Shown here one piece after another: positions 55,185-64,000 of a DNA stretch of 64,000 nt (position 1 is the stretch's first letter; each line of letters opens with the position of its first letter). This stretch comes from an uncultured Paracoccaceae bacterium (GTDB taxonomy: Bacteria > Pseudomonadota > Alphaproteobacteria > Rhodobacterales > Rhodobacteraceae). The position numbers and the translations under genes are program-made. The stretch covers positions 29,566 through 93,565 of the forward strand of contig CAJXWO010000003.1 in the NCBI GenBank assembly GCA_913062865.1, read 5' to 3'. Under the pieces are notes generated by a model that was not told the DNA's origin, made no database searches, and saw only the letters and a list, made by a program, of their open reading frames with translations.

Positions 55185-56360
55185 ATGTCAGATATCGTAA
55201 TCCTTGATGGCGCGCGCACGGCCATCGGCACCTTTGGCGGGTCGCTTGCCGGGACCCCGCCCATCACGCTGGCCGCAACCGCCACCAAGGCGGCGCTGGA
55301 GCGCTCGGGCGTCGACGGCAGCCAGATCGGGCATGTGGTCTTCGGCCACGTGATCAATACCGAACCGCGCGACATGTACCTCAGCCGCGTTGCGGCGATG
55401 GAGGCGGGCATTCCCGACACCACGCCCGCGATGAACGTGAACCGCCTATGTGGCTCGGGCGCGCAGGCCATTGTGTCGGCGGTGCAGTCCCTGATGCTGG
55501 GCGACGCCGATTTCGCGCTCGCCGGTGGGGCCGAGAACATGAGCCGCTCGCCCTATATCGTCCCCGACCAGCGCTGGGGTGCCAAGATGGGTGATATCCG
55601 CACGCTCGACATGATGCTGGGCGCACTCAACTGTCCGTTCGGTACCGGTCATATGGGCGTGACCGCCGAAAACGTCGCCGCCGAGCATGACATCAGCCGC
55701 GCGGCGCAGGATGCCTTTGCGCTGGAGTCGCAGAACCGCGCTGCCAAGGCCATCGAAGAGGGCCGGTTCAAGGACCAGATCGTCCCGGTCGAAGTGCGGG
55801 TCAAGCGCGATATGGTGCCCTTTGACACCGACGAGCATCCCAAGGCCACCACAGCCGACGCGCTGGCCGGTCTGCGGCCCGTCTTCCAGAAGGAAGGCAG
55901 CGTGACCGCGGGCAATGCCTCGGGCATCAATGACGGGGCGGCGGCCATCGTCATGGCCAGGGCCGAAGCGGCCCAGGCCGCCGGTCTGAAACCCCGTGCG
56001 CGGATCCTGGGCTATGCCCATGCCGGTGTGCGCCCGGAGGTGATGGGCATCGGTCCCGTGCCAGCGGTCGAGAAGCTGCTCGAGCGTAAGGGGCTGTCCA
56101 TCACCGATTTCGACGTGATCGAGTCGAACGAGGCCTTCGCGGCCCAGGCGTTGGCAGTGAACAAGGGGCTTGGCCTCGACCCGGCCAAGGTCAACCCCAA
56201 TGGCGGGGCCATCGCACTGGGTCATCCGGTGGGGGCGACGGGCGCGATCATCACCGTCAAGGCGCTTTATGAGTTGGAACGGATCGGCGGTAAGTCCGCG
56301 CTGATCACCATGTGCATCGGCGGCGGTCAGGGCATCGCGCTGGCGATCGAGGCGCTGTGA
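55185..56360 (+). CDS. Acetyl-CoA acetyltransferase / beta-ketothiolase
   Basis: A 391-residue thiolase. The acyl-accepting Cys89 is in NRLCGSGAQA, the catalytic histidine in GGAIALGHPVGATG and the second cysteine in CIGGGQG. It joins two acetyl-CoA units or cleaves 3-ketoacyl-CoA, feeding polyhydroxybutyrate, ethylmalonyl-CoA or beta-oxidation pathways. The neighbours do not show which. The ATG at 55185 follows GGGAGG. It ends seven bases before the convergent pbpC stop. Confidence 0.93.
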   Translation: MSDIVILDGARTAIGTFGGSLAGTPPITLAATATKAALERSGVDGSQIGHVVFGHVINTEPRDMYLSRVAAMEAGIPDTTPAMNVNRLCGSGAQAIVSAVQSLMLGDADFALAGGAENMSRSPYIVPDQRWGAKMGDIRTLDMMLGALNCPFGTGHMGVTAENVAAEHDISRAAQDAFALESQNRAAKAIEEGRFKDQIVPVEVRVKRDMVPFDTDEHPKATTADALAGLRPVFQKEGSVTAGNASGINDGAAAIVMARAEAAQAAGLKPRARILGYAHAGVRPEVMGIGPVPAVEKLLERKGLSITDFDVIESNEAFAAQALAVNKGLGLDPAKVNPNGGAIALGHPVGATGAIITVKALYELERIGGKSALITMCIGGGQGIALAIEAL

Positions 56361-56367
56361 TCAGGCT

Positions 56368-58404
56368 CTAATCCACCCGGATCTGCACGCGGTCGGCCCG
56401 CCCGGCCGCGTCGATCACGGTCAGTTCGTGGAAGCCGGGCGACAGTGGCCCGACCATCGCCTGCCTTGTCCGTTCCCCGGTGACGACCGGTGCGCCGTTG
56501 ACCAGCAGGCTGAAAGGCGCGCGCCCTTCGCGCAGCTTCACCGCCAGCGGCCCCGACAGGGGCAACCGCGCGCCGTCAGGCGGAAAGACCAGCTGTGGCG
56601 CGTCCTCTGGCGCTTCGAAAACCGCGTTGCGACCGCGAAAGCGTTGCAAGGGCACGGGCAGCTCCGCCCGGCCCGACAGGCGCGCCTCGGGCGGCGGGGG
56701 CGGAAGCGGCACCGGGTCGTGGCCCAGCCGCTGAAAGGCCTGGAACAACACCGGCGCAGCCAGATCTCCACCAAAGGCTCCGGGCACGGGCGTGCCGTCC
56801 GGCCGCCCCATCCAGACGCCGATCACATGCGCCCCGTCATAGCCGATGGCCCAGGCATCCCGATGGCCATAGCTGGTGCCGGTTTTGTAGGCGAGCACCC
56901 CTTCGGGATAGCCGGGCGGTGGCGGCAATTCGGCCAGGATCGCGCCGATCTGCCAGGCACTGGCCGGGCTCAGCACGCGCGCTGGGCTGTCCAGACGCGC
57001 CCCGACCCGCCAATGCAGCGGCATCGCCGTGCCGCCGCGCGCCATCATCCCGTAAAGCCGCATAAGATCTTCAAGCCGCATCCCCAGCCCGCCCAGCGAC
57101 ACCGCAAGCCCCGGTGCGCCGTTTAGCGCAGGCTCTGCCCCGGCGCGGCGCAGCCCGTCGATCACCCGGGCCGGCCCGATCTCGTCGGTCAGGGTGACCA
57201 CGGGGATGTTGAGCGACAACCGCAGCGCCTCGGCCACCCGCAGCTCGCCCCGGAACCGGCCGTCGAAATTCTGCGGTGCATAGGTGCCAAACTGCACGGG
57301 TCGGTCGTCGATCAGTGTATCGGGGTGAATCAGTACCTGATCCATGGCCAACCCGTAGACCAACGGTTTGAGCGTGGACCCCGGCGAACGCAGCGCGCGG
57401 GTCATGTCTATATAGCCCTGTCGCGCATCCTCCGCCCCAAAGCCCGCTGACCCGACAGAGGCCAGAACAGCGCCGGTGTCGTGCCGCACCACCATCATGG
57501 CGATCGACAGACGGTCGCCCGCTGCGCGCGCGGCCTCGGCCGCCAAACGTTCCAACCGGGCCTGTAGTGTCGCGTCGAGCGTCAGATCATGACGCTGGCG
57601 CGAGGGATCATCGGCCACCGCGCGGTCCGCTAGATGCGGGGCGAGGGCCGGGAAAGGGCGCTTTTGGGCCAAAACAGTCTCTGATAACGCCGCACGCGCT
57701 GCGCCTTCGCTGACCAGGCCAAGGGTCACCGCTCGGTCCAGCACCCTGTCCCGTGCCGCTTGTGCTGCCATCGCATCCCGGTCCGGGCGGCGCGCCTCGG
57801 GCGATTGGGGCAGGGCGACGAGCAGCGCGGCCTCGGTCGGGGTCAGCCGTGCGGGTTCCTTGCCGAAATAGGAAAGCGTCGCCGCGCGCACCCCTTCGAT
57901 ATTCCCGCCATAGGGCGCAAGCGCGAGGTAGAGCGACAGAATCGCGTCCTTTGACAGCTGCCGTTCCAGCGCCATGGCGACCCGCATCTGGCGCAGTTTG
58001 CCTGAAAAAGTCCCTGTCGGGCCATCCTCGAGCAGCCGCGCCACCTGCATCGTGAGAGTCGACCCGCCCGACACCACGCGCCCATGCCAAAGCGCTTGTC
58101 CCACGGCCCGTGCCATGGCGCGGGGATCGACGCCCGCATGGTCGAAAAACCGCCGGTCCTCGTAGCCGATCAGCAGATCGAGGTAGAGCGGATCGACCGC
58201 GTCAGGTGCGGCCCCCAACCGCCACAGCCCGTCCTCGACGGTATAGGCCCGCAACAACACGCCGCCCCGGTCCCGCACCTCGACCGAGGTGGCCGGGTGA
58301 AGCGGCGGCAACACCGTGCGATCCACCCAGGCGTCCCCCGCATCGCGCAGCGCCGCAACGCCTGTCAGCAGCGCGGCGACCAGGAAAAGCGTGCGCGCTC
58401 TCAT
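56368..58404 (-). CDS. pbpC: Penicillin-binding protein 1C
   Basis: PbpC (678 residues) is a class A penicillin-binding protein with an N-terminal signal anchor (RTLFLVAALLTGVAAL). The GT51 domain has Glu82 in GYEDRRFFDHAG and SGGSTLTMQ. The transpeptidase has Ser343 and Lys346 in SPGSTLKPL, then LSLN and KTGTSYG. A C-terminal BiPBP_C beta domain (about 590-678) completes the 1C architecture. The ATG at 58404 overlaps the alpha-2-macroglobulin stop as ATGA; the pairing of pbpC with that gene is widely conserved and suggests a joint role in repairing walls after attack. Confidence 0.95.
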   Translation of the reverse strand: MRARTLFLVAALLTGVAALRDAGDAWVDRTVLPPLHPATSVEVRDRGGVLLRAYTVEDGLWRLGAAPDAVDPLYLDLLIGYEDRRFFDHAGVDPRAMARAVGQALWHGRVVSGGSTLTMQVARLLEDGPTGTFSGKLRQMRVAMALERQLSKDAILSLYLALAPYGGNIEGVRAATLSYFGKEPARLTPTEAALLVALPQSPEARRPDRDAMAAQAARDRVLDRAVTLGLVSEGAARAALSETVLAQKRPFPALAPHLADRAVADDPSRQRHDLTLDATLQARLERLAAEAARAAGDRLSIAMMVVRHDTGAVLASVGSAGFGAEDARQGYIDMTRALRSPGSTLKPLVYGLAMDQVLIHPDTLIDDRPVQFGTYAPQNFDGRFRGELRVAEALRLSLNIPVVTLTDEIGPARVIDGLRRAGAEPALNGAPGLAVSLGGLGMRLEDLMRLYGMMARGGTAMPLHWRVGARLDSPARVLSPASAWQIGAILAELPPPPGYPEGVLAYKTGTSYGHRDAWAIGYDGAHVIGVWMGRPDGTPVPGAFGGDLAAPVLFQAFQRLGHDPVPLPPPPPEARLSGRAELPVPLQRFRGRNAVFEAPEDAPQLVFPPDGARLPLSGPLAVKLREGRAPFSLLVNGAPVVTGERTRQAMVGPLSPGFHELTVIDAAGRADRVQIRVD

Positions 58405-61400
58405 TCCACGACGGTCAACCGACCAGAGGCTGTGTTGGCCCGGTATTCGGGCCGGTACATATCCTCGACCGACGCGGCGGGGTGGTGATAATCGCCCGGC
58501 GACACCGCCCGCACGATATAGGCCAGGCGGAACGGCTCTGTGCCACGGTGATCGACCGCGGCAAGGAACCGTTCGGCACGGAATTCCGCGTGTTCGGCCA
58601 TCTTGGTCTCCAACCACCCAAGGTCGCGGATATCGCCCGAGCGCAACAGGTTCGGGTTGTCGATCTCGAACCCTGCGGGCAGCGGGTCGTTGACCATCAA
58701 CCGCGCGCCTACGGGTTCGAACGGGGTGACGGTCAGCACCGTGACCAACCGCGTGCCAGCGGTGACGGGGCCAGTCACAAGTTCCCCTTCGAGCGTGTAA
58801 TAGGCCCTGTCGATGCCGTAGCCATAGCCGGTCTTGTCCACCGGCGGCAGGGGCTGGCCCAGGCTGGTCAGCGTGATCGCCACCGGGCGGCTGCCCGTGT
58901 TCTCGATCTGCTTGGGCACGCCCAGCTCCGCCTCGGAGAACCGGCGCACCAGCGCGCCTGTGACCGGTGCGCCATCGAGCGCGAGGCCCGTCAGCCCCGG
59001 CTCCTGTACCAGTGCATTCGCGGCCAGAAGCGTCCAAGCGCTTTCCTGGGTCGAGCGGGTACCCGTCACCTCGGACAAGCGGCCCGCCAGCGCGGCGCGG
59101 TCAAGCACGTCTGTCCCGGCCTCAGAGGCCAGTGTCAGCACAGCGGCGTTGTCGCGCAGCCGGGTGCCGTAATCCGCGCGCCAAAGGGGCCGTTCGGGTA
59201 CGGCGTCGGGGCGCAAGAGCGTGGCGGCCCGGCTAAACATCGCGTCGGCGCGCAGCTGGTCGCCATAGGTGGCCAGCGCCGCGCCCAGTTGCGCCGCGGC
59301 GATGGGCGTCCCGAAATCGCCCGCTTTCACATCGGCGTAGTACCGCAGATCACCCACGCTGGCCGCGCCTTCGCGGGCGAGCACCAAAAGCGCATAGGCG
59401 ATGTCGCCGCCCGTGTCGGACTCTGCGTCGAAATCGGGGGCGTAGTTCACGCGGTTGCGCAGATTGTCGAGCGCCATGCGAAACGCCTGATCGGGCACCG
59501 CGTGGCCTGCCTGCCTGGCCCGCGACAGGAAGTCGGTGACATAGGCATCCAGCCAGAAATCGCCCGAGGCTGCGCGCCACAGTCCAAACCCGCCGCTTGA
59601 CGATTGCCGGGTCAGGATCAACTGCACCGCCGCCGCGATCTTCTCGTCGATCTCGGTGCCTGCAGTGAGGCCGAGGGCTTCGGCCACGGGCGCGTAGTAA
59701 AGAAGCGGCAGCACCTGCGACGTCACCTGTTCCGTGCAGCCATAGGGGTAGCGGTCAAGCGAGGCGAGCAGCCCCGCTGCGTCGAACCGTGCCAGCGGCC
59801 CGCCCGAGGCAATGAGTGTGCCGGTGCCCGGGCGTAGATTGGCCAGCGCATCGGGACCAAGGCTCAGCGTCTGGCCGGGCTCGAGCATCAGCCGCCGGGT
59901 AAAGGACGTGTCGGGATCGGTCGCGCGAATGCCCAGGGTCAGGTCTTTGGTCAGCGCATCGCCACCGGGTGTGGTCAGGGCAATCCGCACCGGCACATCG
60001 CCAGAGGCACCGGCGGTCAGCGGCAGGCTGAACCGCTGGGTCTGGCCGGCGCTGACCGGGATCAGGCCGGGCAGGGCGCTGCGGTCAATCTCGACCCCCG
60101 GCGCGTCGATCGACAGCGACACGTCGCCCTCGGGCCCTTCCGCATGGGTCAGTTCCAGCAGCATCCGGCTTTGATCCCCGGGCGCGAGGAAGCGCGGCAG
60201 GCTGGCGGTCAGCACCACGGGGTCGCGCACGATCACGTCGCGATGGGCGGCGCCCACGCCACGTGGCGACCAGGCCACAGCCATCAGCCGGACGGTGCCG
60301 TTGAAATTGGGCAGGTCGAAACGGACTTGCGCGCGTCCCTCGGCATCGGTTTCGACCCGGCCCGAGAAGAAGGCCACCAGCTCTTCGGTGGGTGGGGGCG
60401 CATCCAGCCGCATCGTGCCTGCCGCATCGCCGCCCGAGCGGACCTGCCCCATGGCGCCGGACATGCCGTCGATCAGGCGCCCATACAGGTCTCGGATCTC
60501 CATACCCAGCTGTCTTTGGCCGAAATAGTGACTGTTCGGGTCCGGCGGATCAAAGGCGGTGAGGTTCAGGATACCCAGGTCAACGGCCGCGACGGTCACA
60601 TAGGCACTCTCGCCCTCGGCCATACCGGCGACCGTGATCTCTGCCTCGAGCGGGCCACGCGGACGGGTCAGGTCGGGCGCGTCAAGCGTGACGCTCAGCG
60701 CCTTGTCGCCCGGATCAATGGCCGCATGGGCCAGTCCCAGCGCGCGGGACGGGTTCTGGCCCGCGATCGTATCCATCGGCCGGATGACCGAGGCCGTGAC
60801 ATAGGCGCCGCTGCCCCACTCGTCGGTGACGGGTAGCTCGATCAGGTTCTCGCCTTCGCTCACCGGCACGGCCCGCATTGCGATCAGCCGGTTCGACATG
60901 ACCGTGACCAGCGCGGTGCCCGCATGGCGCGGCACGATGCGCAGGCGGGCCGTGCCGCCGGGGCGGTAGGCTTCGGCATCCAGCGACAGCTCGAGCGTGT
61001 CGGGCGTGCTGGCCGCGTCCGCCGCGGCGTACCAGCCTGCATCGAAGGGCACCGAGCTGCGGATATACTCCCCGTCCAGCCGTTCGACGACCAGCTCGTA
61101 GCGCCCCCATTCGACCGGTGCAGTCACGCGCAGCGGGTCGGGTCCGGTGGTCGCGGTGCCCATGGACACGCGGGTGCGGGTCGTGACCGGTTCCCAATCC
61201 CAACGGCCATCAAGTTGGAACCATTGGTAGCGGGTGGTCACGCGGTTGACGGTCCAGCGGATCTCCATCGGCTGGGGGGCCAATTGCGGTGACACGGTGA
61301 CGATATCAAAGCTGGCCTCGGTCCCCTCGGGCAGGGTGCCTTCAAAAAGCGGTCGGAGACCGATCAGCGCGGTTTCGGGCTGCACGGGGCGCGTGACAGA

Positions 61401-63833
61401 GCGCTCTACCGGTCGGCCAGAGCCTTCGGAGACCCGCAGCGTGACCCGCGCCTCGAGCGGGGTGCCGCCCGCCTCTAACTCTGGCAGGGGCAGTGGCACC
61501 GAGGCGCTGCCATCCTGGGCCGTCACGATCCCGTCGGGCAGGCTGCGCGTGCGCGGGCTTACGGCTGCGTCATAGGCGCCGAAGCGGTAGCCGGGAAAGG
61601 CGTCGAGGGTGCTGCGGCCTTGCAGCGTGACCTCGCCGCGCACCGGCAGGTCGGGGGCGGGTGCACCGAAAAGGTAGCGCGCGGTCAGGGAGGCCGCCGC
61701 ACCACCGCGCAGATCAAGCGTTTCGGGCAGGTCAGGGTCGAATGCGATGCGTTCGGGCAGGAAATCCTCGACCAGCACCGACTGACGGGCGAGCGCCTGC
61801 GCCTCGGGGTCCGCATAAAGCGCGATGTCCCAAGTGCCGCGCGGCACGGAGCGCGCGAGCGGCAGGGACAGGACATGCCCGCCACCTGCATCACTGTCGG
61901 ACAGGGTCCGGCTGTATTCCACCCCGTCGGGCCGGGTCAGGATCGCTGTAAGTGGCAGATCGGGCAGCCCGGCGGCCTGACCGTCACGGGCCAGGGCGGT
62001 GACATGGATCACCTCACCGGGGCGGTAGGCACCGCGGTCCGTGGTAAGGAACACGTCGACCGCCGGGGCGGGCGGGTTGCCCTCCACCCCCCGGTCCGAC
62101 AGGTCAAAGGCCGGATCGGTGAGAGACAGGAACGCCATGTCTTCGCCCGCCTCGGCCAGGATCAGCGCGGGCGCCGCGCCGCCCTGGCCGCGCAGCAGCC
62201 CGGGGGCAAAGCGGGCATAGCCCTCGGCATCGGTCACGGCCGTGCCCAGCACGCGATTGGCGCGGCTGAGCAGCGTCAGGGTCACATCGTCCCGCGCCGC
62301 CGCATCGCCGAGGCCCCGGACAAACGCATGAAGCCCGTCGGCGCCCTGGTAGGTCGTCAGGCCCAGGTCGGACAGGATGAACCATTGCGTGGCGGCAGGG
62401 CTGTCCCAGGGGTCGGCCCCGGGGATCGAGGCCGAGAGCGCGTAAATCCCCGGCGGCTGATCGGCGATGATGTCGCCCATGGGCAGACGCGTGGTCATGT
62501 CGGTGTTCAGTCGGTTCTGCACCTCGCCCGTACCCGACCACAGCTCTTCGGCCATGTCAGAGCCGAAACGCCGCTCTCCGTAATAGGACAGGGGCTTGCC
62601 GAACAGGTCCTCCTGCATGGCGCGCAACAGGTTCCGGTCGGACAGGCGGCGCAGGCGCAGATCGACCGTGTCGGTGTTCACGCTGACCACAGGCAGGGCC
62701 GCATCTGCGGCTCGGGGAAGCACATAGGCGCGGCCCGGGAACCGGACCGAGGGCGACCGGTCGCGCACATATTGCGCGATCTCCACATCCTTGATCAGAC
62801 GCTCGCCACTGGCGGCGGGCAACCCTTCTCGGAAGGTGACGCTGTAGCGCTCGCCATGCTGCACACCATCGACGCACAGGCGCTGGCCTTGGGCCTGGAC
62901 GACCAGCTGCGGGTCGGGCAGGCGCACGAAGGTCGCGTAGTCGGTGCCCGCCTGATCCAGCGGTTCGGAGAACTCCGCGCAGATGCGCGGCGTGGCGCTG
63001 TCGCTTTCCACCACGGTCTCGGTGATGCGAAAACCGTATTTGCCCACGGCATCCTCGAGCGCCGCGGCGATCCCGTCGCGCGGCTGCAGGTCATAGGCTA
63101 GGCGTAGGGCTGCGATCATGTCGCGCCCGCGCCCCAGCCGCTCGTATGCCTGGGCCAGTGTGACCATCGCCGTCGCACGCCCGCCTTCGGACGTGCCGCG
63201 CAGATAGGCGTTGATCGACGCCAGCCGCGCGCGATCGGCATAGCTGCGCCGCTGGTTGCCGTTCTGGGTCTGGATGGCCAGCGACAGCCGCGCGTATTCG
63301 GCCCAGAGAGCGGCCCCGTCGCCCCGCGACATCGCCGCGCCCATCCAGCGCATGGCGTTGACCATGTCGCCCGCGCCCTCGCGGTCGCGCGCAGCATCGA
63401 TCATCTGCGTTAGATCGCGCCCGGCCGCAGGGTGGCGACGCCCGATGTCGAGCGCCTCGGCCCGGGCCTGATCCAGAACGCCATCCGACAGGAACGCCAA
63501 CTCGGCGGCGCGCGCCGCGGCCCCGGAAAGGATGCCGGGATCGGTGCGCAGCACCTCGGCCGAGCTCGCGCCGGCATAGGGCTGCCGCTCGGAGATATCG
63601 GTTTTCGGGAAACAGGCATTGGAGCGGCCGTTGAAGGTGAAGGCCACGCAGCGGTCATCCGCCAGGCAGGCCCGTTCGCAGGCCTCTTGGGTGGTGTCGA
63701 ACAGCGATTGCAGATCGCCGCCGTAGAAATCCGTATCAGGCCAGATCACCAGCCGCTTTTCAGGGACGGGGGACTGCGCCAACGCAGGCAGGGCGGCACA
63801 GAGAAAGGCAAGGGTCATGAAAATGCGGCGCAT
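58401..63833 (-). CDS. yfhM: Bacterial alpha-2-macroglobulin (YfhM-like) with N-terminal PAN/Apple domain
   Basis: A 1810-residue periplasmic protease trap. The signal peptide (MRRIFMTLAFLCAALPALA) has a signal peptidase I site and no lipobox, unlike E. coli YfhM. Residues about 45-80 form a cysteine-rich PAN/Apple-like module (CERACLADDRCVAFTF, NACFPKT). MG domains follow, then the thioester YPYGCTEQ with Cys1366, and the alpha-helical TED region with repeated W and Y motifs. A protease that cuts the bait region would be bound covalently through the thioester. It is translationally coupled to pbpC. The ATG at 63833 follows GGAGG. Confidence 0.93.
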   Translation of the reverse strand: MRRIFMTLAFLCAALPALAQSPVPEKRLVIWPDTDFYGGDLQSLFDTTQEACERACLADDRCVAFTFNGRSNACFPKTDISERQPYAGASSAEVLRTDPGILSGAAARAAELAFLSDGVLDQARAEALDIGRRHPAAGRDLTQMIDAARDREGAGDMVNAMRWMGAAMSRGDGAALWAEYARLSLAIQTQNGNQRRSYADRARLASINAYLRGTSEGGRATAMVTLAQAYERLGRGRDMIAALRLAYDLQPRDGIAAALEDAVGKYGFRITETVVESDSATPRICAEFSEPLDQAGTDYATFVRLPDPQLVVQAQGQRLCVDGVQHGERYSVTFREGLPAASGERLIKDVEIAQYVRDRSPSVRFPGRAYVLPRAADAALPVVSVNTDTVDLRLRRLSDRNLLRAMQEDLFGKPLSYYGERRFGSDMAEELWSGTGEVQNRLNTDMTTRLPMGDIIADQPPGIYALSASIPGADPWDSPAATQWFILSDLGLTTYQGADGLHAFVRGLGDAAARDDVTLTLLSRANRVLGTAVTDAEGYARFAPGLLRGQGGAAPALILAEAGEDMAFLSLTDPAFDLSDRGVEGNPPAPAVDVFLTTDRGAYRPGEVIHVTALARDGQAAGLPDLPLTAILTRPDGVEYSRTLSDSDAGGGHVLSLPLARSVPRGTWDIALYADPEAQALARQSVLVEDFLPERIAFDPDLPETLDLRGGAAASLTARYLFGAPAPDLPVRGEVTLQGRSTLDAFPGYRFGAYDAAVSPRTRSLPDGIVTAQDGSASVPLPLPELEAGGTPLEARVTLRVSEGSGRPVERSVTRPVQPETALIGLRPLFEGTLPEGTEASFDIVTVSPQLAPQPMEIRWTVNRVTTRYQWFQLDGRWDWEPVTTRTRVSMGTATTGPDPLRVTAPVEWGRYELVVERLDGEYIRSSVPFDAGWYAAADAASTPDTLELSLDAEAYRPGGTARLRIVPRHAGTALVTVMSNRLIAMRAVPVSEGENLIELPVTDEWGSGAYVTASVIRPMDTIAGQNPSRALGLAHAAIDPGDKALSVTLDAPDLTRPRGPLEAEITVAGMAEGESAYVTVAAVDLGILNLTAFDPPDPNSHYFGQRQLGMEIRDLYGRLIDGMSGAMGQVRSGGDAAGTMRLDAPPPTEELVAFFSGRVETDAEGRAQVRFDLPNFNGTVRLMAVAWSPRGVGAAHRDVIVRDPVVLTASLPRFLAPGDQSRMLLELTHAEGPEGDVSLSIDAPGVEIDRSALPGLIPVSAGQTQRFSLPLTAGASGDVPVRIALTTPGGDALTKDLTLGIRATDPDTSFTRRLMLEPGQTLSLGPDALANLRPGTGTLIASGGPLARFDAAGLLASLDRYPYGCTEQVTSQVLPLLYYAPVAEALGLTAGTEIDEKIAAAVQLILTRQSSSGGFGLWRAASGDFWLDAYVTDFLSRARQAGHAVPDQAFRMALDNLRNRVNYAPDFDAESDTGGDIAYALLVLAREGAASVGDLRYYADVKAGDFGTPIAAAQLGAALATYGDQLRADAMFSRAATLLRPDAVPERPLWRADYGTRLRDNAAVLTLASEAGTDVLDRAALAGRLSEVTGTRSTQESAWTLLAANALVQEPGLTGLALDGAPVTGALVRRFSEAELGVPKQIENTGSRPVAITLTSLGQPLPPVDKTGYGYGIDRAYYTLEGELVTGPVTAGTRLVTVLTVTPFEPVGARLMVNDPLPAGFEIDNPNLLRSGDIRDLGWLETKMAEHAEFRAERFLAAVDHRGTEPFRLAYIVRAVSPGDYHHPAASVEDMYRPEYRANTASGRLTVVE

Positions 63834-63924
63834 GGAAAAAACCTCCGGACGAACCTTCCAAAAGCTTGGCATGCCGACCCCGATCCGGCAACGATTCCTC
63901 CGGGTCGGGCAGGGCAATCGCGTT

Positions 63925-64000
63925 TCAGAAGCCTTCGATGAGTGTTTGCAGGAAGTCATTGCTCCATCCTGCCTTTTTGAACTTCACGCGGTTTGAGCCT
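63925..64000 (-). CDS. C-terminal end of an unidentified gene (cut by window edge)
   Basis: Read on the minus strand, the last 24 complete codons before a TGA (63925-63927) give a plausible coding tail with RVKFKKAGWSNDFL and ending TLIEGF. A GC-rich inverted repeat (CCGACCC/GGGTCGG) follows in the gap before the alpha-2-macroglobulin gene and may terminate it. Too little is present to name a family. Confidence 0.4.
   Translation of the reverse strand, partial: GSNRVKFKKAGWSNDFLQTLIEGF

Noticed and set aside
56368..59037. Longer N terminus for pbpC (about 210 extra residues)
   Set aside because: The extension overlaps the alpha-2-macroglobulin gene out of frame and has no signal anchor; the ATGA-coupled start at 58404 begins a normal signal anchor.

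Overview
This is a high-GC chromosomal segment from an alphaproteobacterium of the order Rhodobacterales, most likely a marine Roseobacter-group member. The evidence is the divergent regB / senC-regA redox cluster next to ahcY, a kinase-less PAS protein of DivL type beside regB, a membrane urate hydroxylase of PuuD type, a DddQ-like cupin, a serC leader RNA candidate and Hint-domain secreted proteins. No phage, transposon, IS element or CRISPR array was seen. Nearly all of the window is single-copy housekeeping and metabolic genes, separated by short gaps or 4-base start/stop overlaps.

Layout. 1-7.5 kb (minus strand): divL-like, tsaE, amgK-like, murU-like, addB and addA; the last five overlap one another. 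7.5-10.3 kb: regB diverging from senC and regA. 10.3-13.5 kb: acetyltransferase, HD hydrolase, ahcY and a DUF2853 gene. 13.5-18 kb: a possible small RNA, rmuC-mutL, puuD. 18-19.4 kb: metallo-beta-lactamase-fold hydrolase plus rhodanese, a probable persulfide-handling operon. 19.5-21.4 kb: glnK-amtB. 21.5-25 kb: a class A penicillin-binding protein and mlaA-mlaC. 25.3-30.6 kb: ridA, gdpD, a FemAB-like gene and a pterin dehydratase in one operon, then a peroxiredoxin, a ferredoxin reductase-rsmD pair and a tiny cysteine-rich secreted protein. 30.6-33 kb: tRNA-Arg(CCT), a LacI regulator, tRNA-Pro(CGG), an EamA transporter. 33-40.4 kb: leuB and leuD-leuC flank a LysR regulator, a frameshifted epimerase gene and an endonuclease/phosphatase-membrane protein pair. 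40.6-44 kb: a SOUL protein and two tandem Hint-domain genes, one frameshifted. 44-49.4 kb: dapE, a CPA2 antiporter, rnr. 49.4-53.6 kb: a structured non-coding stretch, then the serine genes serB, serC, serA. 53.7-56.4 kb: the DddQ-like cupin, a PPP-type phosphatase, a thiolase. 56.4-63.8 kb: pbpC and an alpha-2-macroglobulin gene. The window starts inside addA and ends inside an unidentified gene.

How the genes fit together. Several blocks are pathway units: AddAB repair plus MurNAc recycling; RegBA redox control with its SenC copper chaperone; PII/AmtB ammonium sensing and uptake; MlaA/MlaC outer-membrane lipid asymmetry; LeuBCD; SerABC; and PbpC with alpha-2-macroglobulin, a periplasmic repair-and-defence pair. 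Two genes carry a one-base indel in a short homopolymer. They may be real pseudogenes or sequencing errors.

The least ordinary points are the DddQ-like cupin with all five recalled DddQ active-site residues at constant spacing, a perfect TTAA-N7-TTAA box upstream of the divL-like gene, the Hint-domain pair whose second member lacks the cysteine nucleophile, and the hairpin-rich interval bracketed by perfect 22-bp inverted repeats between rnr and serB. No clearly new multi-gene system was found.
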